Of a stretch of DNA of 64,000 bases, positions 25,001 through 35,703 are shown piece after piece (position 1 is the first letter of the stretch; each line of letters begins with the position of its first letter). Below the pieces are notes generated by a model. That model had not been told where the DNA came from. It searched no databases and worked only from the letters and a program-made list of their open reading frames with translations. The DNA lies in NCBI GenBank assembly GCA_023079485.1, contig CM041090.1, positions 34,126,874 through 34,190,873 on the forward strand, written 5' to 3'. The position numbers and the translations under genes are program-made. This DNA is from Archilochus colubris. Lineage: Eukaryota > Chordata > Aves > Apodiformes > Trochilidae.

Positions 25001-25795
25001 TAGCACCAGTGTTAGCAAGTTGCCAGATGGAGGCTTTCAAGGGAGGAGCTCTGGGGATATGCTGGCCACCAAATGTGCCAAGAGCTCCTCTGTTCAGTAC
25101 TCAGTTCTGTATGCATTTATCTTTGAAAAGGGGAGCAGCTTTTGCAGAGCTACATCAGCTCTGAAAGCCATGGCTGGATCCAAGGGTTTAATGTGTCTGT
25201 TGTTCAGATATCCTAAAAGGACTGTTTTCCTCAAAACAGCAGCTTTCTGTCCTACGTGCAGAAATGCCACTGCAGACAAATGTTGCTGTGACCCTTTTTA
25301 TGAGTGCAAGATGCTCCACATTCTTGCTGGAATGAACGAGGCAGGGGAGCCTCCTCAGAGGTGTGGTCCCCTGGGAGCTGGGGATTGTACACATCCAGCC
25401 AGACCAGGCATTTGAATATAAAATTCCACAGTCAGGGATGTCACACAGATTTCTTGCTCTCCTCTGAGGAATTCCAGGTCTATAAAACAATGAACTGATT
25501 ATACAGCACTCATCCATATATGTAGTTTTTTGTCTGTGACAAATGTGATATTGATAATATCCTCCATTGAATAAGTCCTTCAAGTATAATTTGGTGCCAG
25601 GTTATGAATCTCTGTTTGATTTAACTGTTTCAGTGCTCACTGTGTGAAAGAATGGAAGTAGAGCACAATGGAGAGGGGGACCATACTCATGGGTCAGGCA
25701 CAAGGCTGGGACTTATGAAGCTGCACATAGCTTTACTGAAGTATCTGGGCCTGATTCTTCCTAACCCCTTTCATCTGACTTTATATCTGCTAGGT
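19074..25795. other. Long non-coding spacer
   Basis: No gene could be supported. The 161-codon open frame at 24930-25415 has three small Cys clusters but no known domain, and other frames overlap it on both strands. An ATTT/ATTC-type degenerate tetranucleotide stretch lies at 24864-24902. Around 21640-23500 the DNA is AT-rich, repeat-poor and rich in TAATTA-like cores. A donor-like CAG/GTAAGT occurs at 24628-24636 without a coding exon before it. Confidence 0.58.
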
Positions 25796-25935
25796 TGTGG
25801 GGTTTTTTGTTTTTTGTTTTTTGTTTTTTGTTTTTTTTTTTGTTTTGTTTTTTGTTTTTTTTGGGTTCTTTTGTTTGTTTTGTTTTGGGAATTTTTTTGT
25901 TTTGTTTGTTTTCTGTTTGTGGTTTTGTTTTTTTT
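25796..25935 (+). repeat. T/G-rich low-complexity tract
   Basis: About 140 bp made almost only of T and G. The left part is a clean 7-base period, (TTTTTTG)4 at 25803-25830, which then decays into irregular T-runs split by G. The phenylalanine-rich and, on the other strand, lysine/asparagine-rich open frames here are composition artefacts. It marks the left edge of the densest repeat cluster in the window. Confidence 0.95.
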
Positions 25936-26075
25936 CCTCTTATCTCCCTTGGGAGATTAATTGTATTTTTTATATGGCTGGTTGGATCAGAAACTTCAAA
26001 TCCTGTCCACTGATAGTGATACTGCATGGATATTGTGCTGTTATCTGAGTTTGAGAAATGCTGAGCTGAAAGGCA

Positions 26076-26117
26076 GCTTAAACCTAAGCCATTCTTTGAT
26101 TCTATGATTCTATGATT
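26076..26117 (+). mobile_element. Very short CR1 tail remnant
   Basis: 'cttaaacctaagcc' followed by ATTCTTTGATTCTATGATTCTATGATT at 26091-26117, which is the terminal octamer tail of a plus-strand CR1 with one mutated unit. Upstream similarity fades within about 15 bases. Confidence 0.8.
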
Positions 26118-26272
26118 AAACTCTTTGTGTCTAACTGATGGAAGATTTGCCTGAACCTCCTATTTCTCTTGTATACTGTGCAGGTTGTGCTTTCCCACTG
26201 CTTTGAAGGTTCATTGGTCTGAGAAGTCCATCCTAGATGGGCTTGTACAGCGAAGCTGTGTTTGGATAAAGC

Positions 26273-26296
26273 AAATAAATAAATAAATAAATAAAT
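26273..26296 (+). repeat. (AAAT)6 microsatellite
   Basis: Six perfect AAAT units, lying 22 bases before the tail of the minus-strand CR1 that starts at 26318. Confidence 0.97.
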
Positions 26297-26317
26297 TTCT
26301 ATGACTAAGGGAAACAC

Positions 26318-26850
26318 CATAGAATCATAGAATTGGCTGGCTTGGAAGGGACCTCAGAGATCATCAAGTCCAACCCTTGATCCACTCCCACTGCAGTTCC
26401 TAGCCCATGGCACTGAGTGCCACATCCAGTCTCTTTTTAAATAGCTCCAGGGACGGAGAATCCACTACTTCAGTGGGCAGCCCATTCCAATGCTTGATCA
26501 CCCTCTCTGTAAAGAAATTCTTTCTAATATCTAAGCTAAACTTCCCCTGGCACAACTTAAGACCATGCCCTCTTGTCTTGTTGAAAGTCGTCTGGGAAAA
26601 GAGACCAACCCCCCCCTGGCTCCAACCTCCTTTCAGGGAGTTGTAGAGAGTGATGAGGTCTCCCCTGAGCCGCCTCTTCTTTAGGCTGAACAGCCCCAGC
26701 TCCCTCAGCCTCTCCTCATAGGGTCTGTGCTCGAGTCCTTTCACCAGCCTGGTTGCCCTCCTTTGGACCTGCTCCAGGACCTGAATATCCTTCCTAAACT
26801 GAGGGGCCCAGAACTGGACACAGGACTCCAGGTGTGGCCTCACCAGCGCT
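26318..26850 (-). mobile_element. CR1 LINE, best preserved copy
   Basis: It begins with CATAGAATCATAGAAT at 26318, followed by the antisense 3' UTR ('aagggacctcagagatcatc', 'aagtccaaccc') and about 440 bp of ORF2 in one intact frame ending with a stop at 26400-26402. The 5' truncation at about 26850 falls directly against the 3' end of another CR1 in the same orientation. At about 530 bp with no frameshift, it is the youngest-looking CR1 here. It cannot be autonomous because the endonuclease and most of the reverse transcriptase are absent. Confidence 0.97.
26400..26843 (-). pseudogene. C-terminal fragment of CR1 ORF2 (reverse transcriptase protein)
   Basis: An uninterrupted frame of about 147 residues matching the C-terminal end of the CR1 non-LTR retrotransposon ORF2 protein. 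Recognisable blocks in order are [63 protein letters not shown], a VIKHWNGLP block and a [12 protein letters not shown] block before the stop. In the full element this protein carries an N-terminal endonuclease and a central reverse transcriptase; neither is present, so no activity is expected. The apparent start is just an internal Met after the truncation point, not a real initiation site. Confidence 0.95.
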
Positions 26851-27041
26851 GATTTGGGCTGGGAAGGGCTTTAAAGATCATGTAGTTCCAACCCCCCTGC
26901 CATGGACAGGGACCTTCCACTAGACCAGGTTGCTCAACTAGTAGGTTGCTCGACGTTCCATCCAATCTGGCCTTGAACATTTCCAAGGAGAGGCATACAC
27001 AGATTATTTGGGTAAAAAACAACTTCTCTGGGTAACATGTA
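26851..27041 (-). mobile_element. Second CR1 fragment, abutting the first
   Basis: 'tttgggctgggaagggcttt' at about 26853-26872, 'aaagatcatgtagttccaac', 'ccctgccatggacagggac' and 'catccaatctggccttgaac' near 26959-26978 are CR1 3' sequence in antisense. 'acaacttctctgggtaac' near 27018-27035 continues the consensus. The octamer tail is missing, replaced by the 5' end of the neighbouring CR1. A short repeat of 'ggttgctc' and an insertion of about 18 bases at 27001-27018 interrupt the match, so this copy is older than its neighbour. Confidence 0.93.
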
Positions 27042-30000
27042 TAGCCCTGACATGGCTCATCCTGAGGGAAGGATGATTGTACAGTTAGGAGAGAGGCCTG
27101 TGACACTGAACAAACGTCTCTCACTCACTGGTGCACACACTATTGATGCTTGGTATGTAATAACCAAATACACAGTAGGAAAATAGGGAATGATGGATTT
27201 GCAAATGCCAGTATCTGTCTCAAAGTTACTCCTCACATGACTTAACCTAAGAATGGGTGAAGAGTGGCCTAGGGAGGGGAGAGTCTATGGGAAAATGTTA
27301 CTGCTCTGGGCATTTGCTGGTGCGATTTCACTGATGTTTGCAGAAAGGTGCTAATGGAAAATCTGCATTATACCAGTTGAGAATTTGGTGTGAGGCATCC
27401 TGGTGAGCTCATTCACAGGGGTTCTCTTTCATACAGCTGTTCTAGTCCTGCTTTGCCTTATTTCCATAGAAAATGCTCCATGTTAAAAATGATGTAACAT
27501 GAACCAGTATGATCCAAGCCATATAGGAGGCCTGTATGGAAATTCATTTTACTGTTTTGCCTTTTTTGTCCTTATAATTTAAGCTTAAAAAAAATCTTTC
27601 AGCATAATTTCAGTATTTTAAAAGTGCCTGAAACTTTCATAGCTTATGCACCCAGTTTGGGGAAGGGGAGAGGGTGAGAAATGCTCATTCCTTTGTTGGC
27701 CAGAGGATGCTCAAATGAGATGGCAGCAGAATGAGGGCTGTCAAAACAATAAAAGGAAGTGTTAACACTGATAATTCCATTACTCAAACAATTTGAAATC
27801 CTTGGAGGGTGAATTTTTAATGATGCATTGTAAAACAAATTGTGATTCATAGCTTGAGAGAGCTGTAAAACAATAAACTAATTAAGACACCTTTTGTCTA
27901 TCTGCTCCTGTCTGCCTATGTGTGTGGTCAGGGGAGTTTTTTCTGTTAGCACAATACAGTTACATTCTATTTTGACCAAGTTGCCACTATCAGTGCATTT
28001 TCAAGAATGAATACTCCCAATCCAATTAAAAAGAAAAAAATAAAATAAATCAATCTGATCCACAGTGTAGCTGTGCTGCTGCCCCAACAGCTTGGTAGAC
28101 CTCAGCCCTTCAGATCTGCTTCTTTTTGTCCCCAAACTGAGGCTACAACACCATCTAAAGCTTAGATGCATCTCATTTTGGGACTTCTGGTGTGGAAGAC
28201 TTCCAGTCAGAGTAAGCTGGCTTAAAGTTTGGATACATTTTTTTCTCTGTGCATAGAAAATAATTGAAAGCAAGGAGTGCTTTGTCTCTTCCAATATCCT
28301 ACTAAGCGTGGCTGCAGTATAAAATACTTGACTGTGCTAAGAAGTGATTATTTTCTGTACAAGAAGCACTACAAGTCTGTGCCTCTTTACAGGGAGGCTC
28401 TTGGGCTGCATCTGGGATGTTTTGCTTTGCCAAAGAGTGAATTTGATTTTATGAATTTTTATGAGAAATAAGGTTTTGATTCTGAGAGCTGGCTTGTGTT
28501 TTCTTTGCTGTTGCAGGCTTTTCCCTCTCCTTTCTGTGTGGTTCCTTTCAGTGGGGCTGTTCCCACATAAGCACAGTGTAAAACTGAGCTCTGTGTCACA
28601 CTTGCCCAATGTTATGAAGAAGAAGGTGGCTGCACTTCCAAAATTGCCTGAAATAGGACAGGCAGATAACATCAGGGAATAAATCATGGCTCTGTTTAAG
28701 AGAATACACAGCAGGTAGGATATGGACCCAAATTGCAGCAGTATGTGGCTTCCAACACCAAGAGAGTATCATTTCAGCCTTCAGAAAAAAACCATTTTCT
28801 GAAATTAACCTTACAGCTCTTCTTTGAGCCAAATAATCTGTCTTCTTCCGACAAGAAAAGTGCAAAAGCAGTAATTTTCCTACTCTGTTGCTGTGCTTGT
28901 TTGTGGTCTGTCTGAGTCTTATCAATTAAAGCTTCTTTAAAAAGATGGGGACCTTAACTTTTCATGAGCACCTGTGTACCCACTAGAGACAGGACTGCTT
29001 GGGTTAGGGTTATAGGAATCTCTAGGAACGTATCTTTGTTCTGGGATCAACCAGTAATAGGGTTTTATGGAGAATGAACAGCAAAATTCCTGAGGGATTA
29101 ATTCCAATTATATCCCCAATTAGGACAAAAGAGTTTTAGTTTAGTTTGGTAGGGTTTTTGCATCCTTAGCAGTTATCCACATTTGTTGCTTTATATGGAG
29201 GTGCTAATTAACATTGTTAAAATTTACTACAGGCTCTCACATTCCCTGACAAACAAAAAAAAGGTCGTTAGATACTTGCAACTAACAAAGGGGTAAAAGC
29301 ATTTTTCAAAAGCTATTTGAGCTTTTAAATTATCAATCTCATTATCAAAATTAGATAAGAAATGTGGACTCATTCCTAACCATTTATTTTTTACAAATTT
29401 AGTTATCATTTACAGAAATCCATTTTGAGTTTACATCAAATATTGTGTGTACCTTCTGTCTTTATTTGGAGATGAAACACACTGTAGAGTTAGCTATGGA
29501 GATACTGTATTGCTCTTTATTAACTCTTCACTGAAGAAGAGCCTACTATTGCTGCTCAGAGCAAAGAAAATCTCACACAAGACCTCAACATACTTTTTGT
29601 AAGTGTTCAAAATAATATGGTGCTCTATTGCCCTTGTAACTTTGACAGATGATTAATTATAAATTTGAGGTACTGTGGTTGAGATAGAAACCTAATTGGG
29701 TATTTGTGAACCAAATGTGAAAATGTTGAATGCAAGTCCATGCTTCAGTGCCACTTTGATATCTCTTTTCAGAGGTTAAATCCTCTGTTTTGAAATTTGT
29801 GAATACACAGGGTCTGTTTCTCTCAAGTGGGTACATATATTTGCAGGCAAAAATATAATTCAGCTTTGCATGAGGTGATAAAGCTTAATCAGTAACTGCG
29901 GGGTAAAGAATATTTAAAAGAAAGTATCCATGCTCTTTGAAAAAGCTGTGTGTTAAAAATGCTGGATTCCTAGGGAAGACCTTTCTTAAGCTTTAGAAAA

Positions 30001-33000
30001 TATGGAAGTTCACAGATAGGATGCACTAAACAGTGGCAGCTCTGCTTTACATCTCTGACCTTCCCTTTTGTGTTGCTATGACCAAGGCATTGATAGAATA
30101 GAGGGTATCTGAGGCACTTTGGGGTTGATATGTGCCTTGTGCATCTTGCAGCTTGGTACCAGATCTTTGGTTGCAGATTTCTTGAGCATGCTCCTTGTCC
30201 TCATTTTATTATGCCAGAATGTATGGATGAATCTGGGAGCTGAGCTGTAGTAGTTTGATTTAATGTGTAGAGTTTGCCCACAGATGAAAAATTAGGCACA
30301 TGATTAAAGGTTTTGTTAAGTAAGACCTTGACCTTTGAAGCTGTGGAGATGTTCCTGTAAATCTGGCTGTGTGTTCTGACACCAAATTGTTCACTTTAAA
30401 CCACATTTTAGTTACAGTGACTGCTGTGAAAAATGAATGTTGAAATCCTACTGGGGTGGGATTAAAACCAAAGTGCTATTAAATCCAAAACCCAAGAGAG
30501 AAATGGAGTTGAAAATTATTCCACATAGAGGAAATACAGAAGTCCACTTTTAGATGAAGAAGATGAAAAATTGTGGGAATAAGGTACTGGACTTTAGAAG
30601 ATGAGATAAAATAATTAAGGTATTTTCCAGCTTTCATTGTTGTCTGGAGGTTTTTGTGCAGCACATCCTTGACTCAAGGTCTTATGAGTGTGGTTGATGA
30701 AAGCACTGAGATGGGTATTTCGTGTAAGATTCCTCTACATCTATTTAAAGACCAAGTCTGTACAAACCTTAATGCTAGTTAGCTAAGTAAAATGTGAGCC
30801 TATGTGCTTCCCCCAGACAAATAGATAATCTGATCCCAACCAGGTTATTCCTTGATTCATTCATATCTTTCCCCTTTTTTACTTTTTACATAGCTTAGAG
30901 GATCACGAGCTACAAGTGCATCAATAAACATGAATCTCTACCACAGCCACATTTATTTCTACCATCTGATTCTCATACTCAAAGTCCTTTTTTCCCTTGC
31001 TTTTGGTGGCAGGGGAAATCTCAGAAGTCAGATGCCTCTGTCCTTAAATCATGGCCTAAAGAATAATATAGAACACATGTTTTTTTCAGTTCATTATATT
31101 CATACTATTCCTATATTTAGAGGATGGAGGGGTGAAGTTTGCTGTGAGTGCACAAATTCATTGTCAAATGGTGTCTCACGACTCAGTTGCTGAAGAGAAA
31201 CACCCAGGAGCCCAAAATTAATAAAACCTGGACCTCCATTCTCTTCATTTGGTGTTGCTGATTAATTTCTTTCCCCAGAAGAAAAGCACTAAACCAGCTG
31301 TGATGTAGGGTTATTTTGGAAACCAGTTTCTAGTTTTCTTAAAAAATTCCAATCCTTTCTTTTTATTAAAGTATTTAAAGGAAAAGGAATAATCAGAAAA
31401 GGGTTCTGATGTCATTGCTTTGGAGATTTTTCACCAGGTCAGCGTTTAGCTTGCATTTTTTGAAGTCCTAAGAACAAGAGAATATCAGAGGCAAATCTGA
31501 GGCAAGCTACCTTCGGCCTCTGATGCCTCTGAGCATGCCAGTCATGCAATGGAGCTGCTAGCACAGCTGGTACTCTGTACACAACAGGGAGTATTTTTAA
31601 AACTAAAAATATGAATGTGGCAGGTGCACATTTTATTAGAACTTTCTTTTATTGTGCATTAGTGGAGAGAAGAAAGCTAGCAGCACTTTTTAACGAGTCC
31701 TCAAGTAAGTGGGAAAACAAACAAAGGTCTATGGTACATATTGATGTTTGCTAGCCAAGTATGGGTAGCTCACAGCAGCCTATTCTTTTTTCTGTTTCAA
31801 AAGAAAAAACTTTAAAAAAATTCAGATGAATTTTGAGCAGCTTGCACAGCCAGAACCACTCATTCTTTTTTATGAGCTTCATTTGCATTTATACTCTTCC
31901 CTGCTGTTGTTGAGTACGCCCCTTTCACTTGTCCTAAATCTACAACTGCACTGGGTGCACTTAAATAGCTGTTTCCTACTGATATATTGATTATCACACT
32001 AATTACATCAGGGGTCTGTATATGGGCTAAGAGAACCTATTTATTTGAATTTTTTATAGGGGGAAAACTCTACACAACAAATTAATTCTTAAGAAACATG
32101 TCTAACTCTTCTCTTTTCTCTCTTTCTTCTTCCTCTATCCAAGTTTTTTATAGATAAAGCTCACATTAAAACAAAAAAATGCAATGGGAAAAAAAATGCA
32201 TGATGATTTTGTCCAGTAAATTTTTATTTCCTTCCTTCTTGAAAGTTTTGGGGTTTTTTTTGGTTTTTTTTTTTTTTTTCCTAGGATGGTTGTTTTTTTT
32301 TTTTTTTTTTGAGGGTATGTGTGTGTGGGGTTTTTTGTTTGTTTTTTAAATCTGGTTTCTTCTTGACATGATGCTCCTTTTTTCTGATGTGGGTTCTGGT
32401 TCTGCAATCAGCTCTGTGTGTGCAGCCTGCTGTGCCTATTGAGGTCAGAGAGGTTGGCTACTTTCCTGGAGCACAGTGCAGAAATGGGCCATGGATATTA
32501 ACTTATCAGTTTATTGCTGGAGCCAGAATAGTTATTTTATTTCAGCCTTCTCTGCAGGATTATATGCCTGTATTTCATTTGATTTGATGAAGAATTAGAC
32601 ACCTTCAATGATTTTAGGTATGTTACACAGCTGAACATTTTAATAGGGCTTTCCTTATATTGTGAGATCTTCCAGATACCTCTCTGACTAATTTTGTCTG
32701 AAATGTTCTAATCTCAAACCTCAGGCATCTGTGTGATGCAACTCCTTTGACAGGTACTTCAAAGGCTTTTTGCAATGGATTTAAAGATGTTTTAAAATGG
32801 CAATAAAATGGATGGAGGTTTGAGTACAAGCTATCACGGAAAACTGGATAGTTCCTGGTGATAGATTTGCAGTGTAATGAGACTTTTAGCCTTTTACATC
32901 TAGACCTTGTCTTTGAATGCAGGGTGTGGTGAGTTTGAAAGCTATTACCACTGCCTGCTGACTCTTTTGTGGTTTCTTTAAATTGATCTATTGGTCTCAG

Positions 33001-35600
33001 TTCTTGTGAAAATGTCCATTGCCAATAGATTTCGATAACGTCTGCAATTATAACTGTAGTACAGAAGTCAAAGGACTGTGTATTACCATCATAACCTTAA
33101 TGAGGACCATACTTCTTATACCATGATAGCTCCTAGGAGAGGTATTGATCTGAGGAATGTTCATTTTCTTTTTCTGGTGTTTTTAATAGTGTGCCTAAGC
33201 CAAGATGCTACCTTTCCCATTTGTCAAGGCTGTTGCTTCCATGACACAGAATTTCACTTAAAATTTTTTCTGGAGCCACTCCACTCATTTACCTTTTATG
33301 TTTTTCTTCAGTGGTTGCTTGGAAAAAGAAAATTTGCTTGACAAAGTAGTTGAGAGAACAGGGCAATTCCAGGGGATTTCTTTCCTGCAGATTAAATTTT
33401 CAGGGAAATGAATGCTATAAAAATGTTTAAATATCAGAAACAGAATTAAAAAATGGAAACAGGAATTAAGGCAATTTAGTGAGTGCAACATAGGCAAAAA
33501 GTTCAGTGAGCTTGAGCCAAGACCAGAGAGAGGCTTTGCAGAAGCATTCTGGACACTGTGATCCATAATTCACACTTGGGCATTTTAGAAAGAATTACAT
33601 TAGTTTAGACTGGAAGGCATCACAGTATAAATCAGAGAAGCTTAAACAGCTCCAAAGGTTAAGTAGAAGTTATAAAGCTGTAACGATATGTTTGTTATAA
33701 GCCTTCAAAGAAAGTGGTGAAGCAAGCAGGCTGGCAAGGTTACTTCAAGATCAGGGGAAAGATCCCAGGCTCTCTGGGCTCAGCTCCTGGGACTTGATGC
33801 TAGAAAGTGTGGGTGAGACTATCCCTGAAGCATTTGGAAGGTTATCCTAAGACCTAGACATGGAAGTAAAGCAGTCTTTAGCTTTCTACTCAGTATATAC
33901 CCATTGCTGATATAGAGAACAAAGGAAGATATTTGCAGGAGCCTTGAAAAACTACGTAAAGTAAAAACTTATGAAACTTAATTGAACTGTGATCTGGGTG
34001 GTTGGCTGTGGTGCCAGAAAAGGACAAACACGATGGCTTCTGGCTCTCTGAAGGAAAAATGTGGTAAGAGTAGAACAGACAGGCTGGGGAAGGCTGTTTT
34101 TCTGAGGAGACTGCTGCAGACTTGACTCCTTCCCATGGGAAGGAAGAATTCACAAAACCTGAAATTTAATATCTGGCCTTGCTATATAATTCCTGTGGAA
34201 CTTTGAGCAAGGCAAGTAGTCTTTGATTTTCAAAAGCAGTTAGAGAAGGGAGGTGTTCATGTGTACTCCTTTGAAAATCCCACCTTTAATCTCTCTGTAC
34301 CTCACTTCTGATGGGCAGGACAGCAGAACACATAATTTCTCTGTTTCTATTTATCTGCTGGCTGCAAGCTCCTCTGTGTAGGACCTATCTCATTTCATGA
34401 CTATAAAAAATTTAGTGTACAGGAGTCAAGGAATGAACTGGAGCCAATAACATACATGGTGATGGTTAGGTAACAGTTGTTACTGATTTATTTCTTTTTA
34501 ATGACAATATCTTGAGAGGCAGCCACATCCCTGTACATCCTGCCCTGCTCCATTTACACCTGAAGCCAAAAAAAGCATCCAGAGTTATAAGTAGTGTGTA
34601 TTCTGGATGAACAGGGATGAGTTTCACTGAGGTCTTGGAAACTGAGGTTATAAATTGAGGAGTCATCATTGAAAATTAATCACTCAATGCCAGCTCCTTC
34701 TTTAGGGATAGATTGCACCATCTCACTCTAAATTAAGGTTTAACAGATCTACAGCAGCGTTCTGTAGCTTATCCTGAACTCATTGGTTTTGCCCTTTTAC
34801 TCCTCCAAGCTATGTTTTTTTTTTTCTTCCTGCATTGTTTTAGTTTCTCAGTTTAGAAGCACTGATAATCCTTCACAAATATCTTTCCCATCAACAGTTC
34901 CCCTTCACTCTTGAGGCTGAAACAGGCTTTTTCAAAACATTAATCTCTTTTTGGAGTAAGAAATGGGACTCTGAGGGGCTGTCCTATGAGGAATAGCCAG
35001 CAAATGTGTGGTCAGAAAAATCAAAGCTCTGGGAAGCATGGTGTGATTTATGATGTTACCAAATTAGAATTGGAGAGAAAAAGAAAGATACTGAAGTAGT
35101 GAGATAAAAAGAGAATGTGGTACAGTTGAAGGAACAGAAGGGGAGGAGCTATAAAACCTATTTTTTAAAAAATAAAGTGAAAATTGATTATTCTTGTGTT
35201 TTCAGCTTATGATTCCTGTGGTTCCTTGAGGGTGGTTTGAGACTCTATAGAGAATTCAGTACAAACAATTAGAAGATTCTTGTTGTCTACAAGACCTTGC
35301 AATTGGAGATTATGCTCCTAAATTTGAATTACTTTTCTCTAGTTAAAGGAATTGTCATGATCACAGATAAGTACAAAATGAGAACTCACTTTGTAATGGA
35401 CTTCGAAACAGTGAAACCTGCTTTTGTGATTCATTGTAGTGAAGACTGAAAACCAAAATTAATAACATTTTCCATAGAAGAATATTCAAGGTAAAAAAAA
35501 ATGCCTCTCTGTGATTTGGATATATGGCTTCCCTCTCACAGGGATGAGACAATTTCATTTTCACTATAAGTAAAGATGCATAATTTCAAAAATGTAAGTA
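27042..35600. other. Long non-coding spacer
   Basis: No gene or transposon is recognised. The segment at 28277-28925 is relatively poor in stops on both strands (several overlapping frames of 60-116 codons), but none has a recognisable domain. A pyrimidine-rich stretch lies at about 32104-32139. T-rich tracts at 32242-32347 are listed separately. Confidence 0.58.
32242..32347 (+). repeat. T/G-rich low-complexity tract
   Basis: T-runs of 16 (32264-32279) and 18 (32293-32310), joined by short G-containing links and a GTGTGTG stretch near 32319-32328. The Lys-rich open frame on the opposite strand is an artefact. Confidence 0.93.
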
Positions 35601-35703
35601 TCATAGAATCATAGAATCCTAGGGGTTGGAAGGGACCTCGAAAGATCATCTAGTCCAACCCCCCCTGCCAGAGCAGGGCCACCTAGAGTACATCGCGCAG
35701 GAA
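35601..35703 (-). mobile_element. CR1 3' tail fragment
   Basis: TCATAGAATCATAGAATCCT at 35601, then 'aggggttggaagggacctcg', 'aaagatcatctagtccaac' and 'acctagagtacatcgcgcag' near 35682-35701. This is the antisense end of a CR1 whose 3' UTR differs from the copies at 10891 and 26851 ('gagcagggccacctagag' in place of 'ggcagggac'), pointing to another CR1 subfamily. The 5' truncation is near 35703. Confidence 0.95.

Noticed and set aside
24930..25415. A 161-codon open frame with Cys-rich patches.
   Set aside because: No recognisable domain or zinc-binding spacing, overlapping frames on both strands, and a length within chance expectation for 64 kb.
25652..26048. Phe-rich frames that look like membrane segments.
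   Set aside because: They translate the T/G-rich low-complexity tract; several frames give the same result.
29001..29012. GGGTTAGGGTTA resembling telomere repeat.
   Set aside because: Only two units, with no further repeats on either side.
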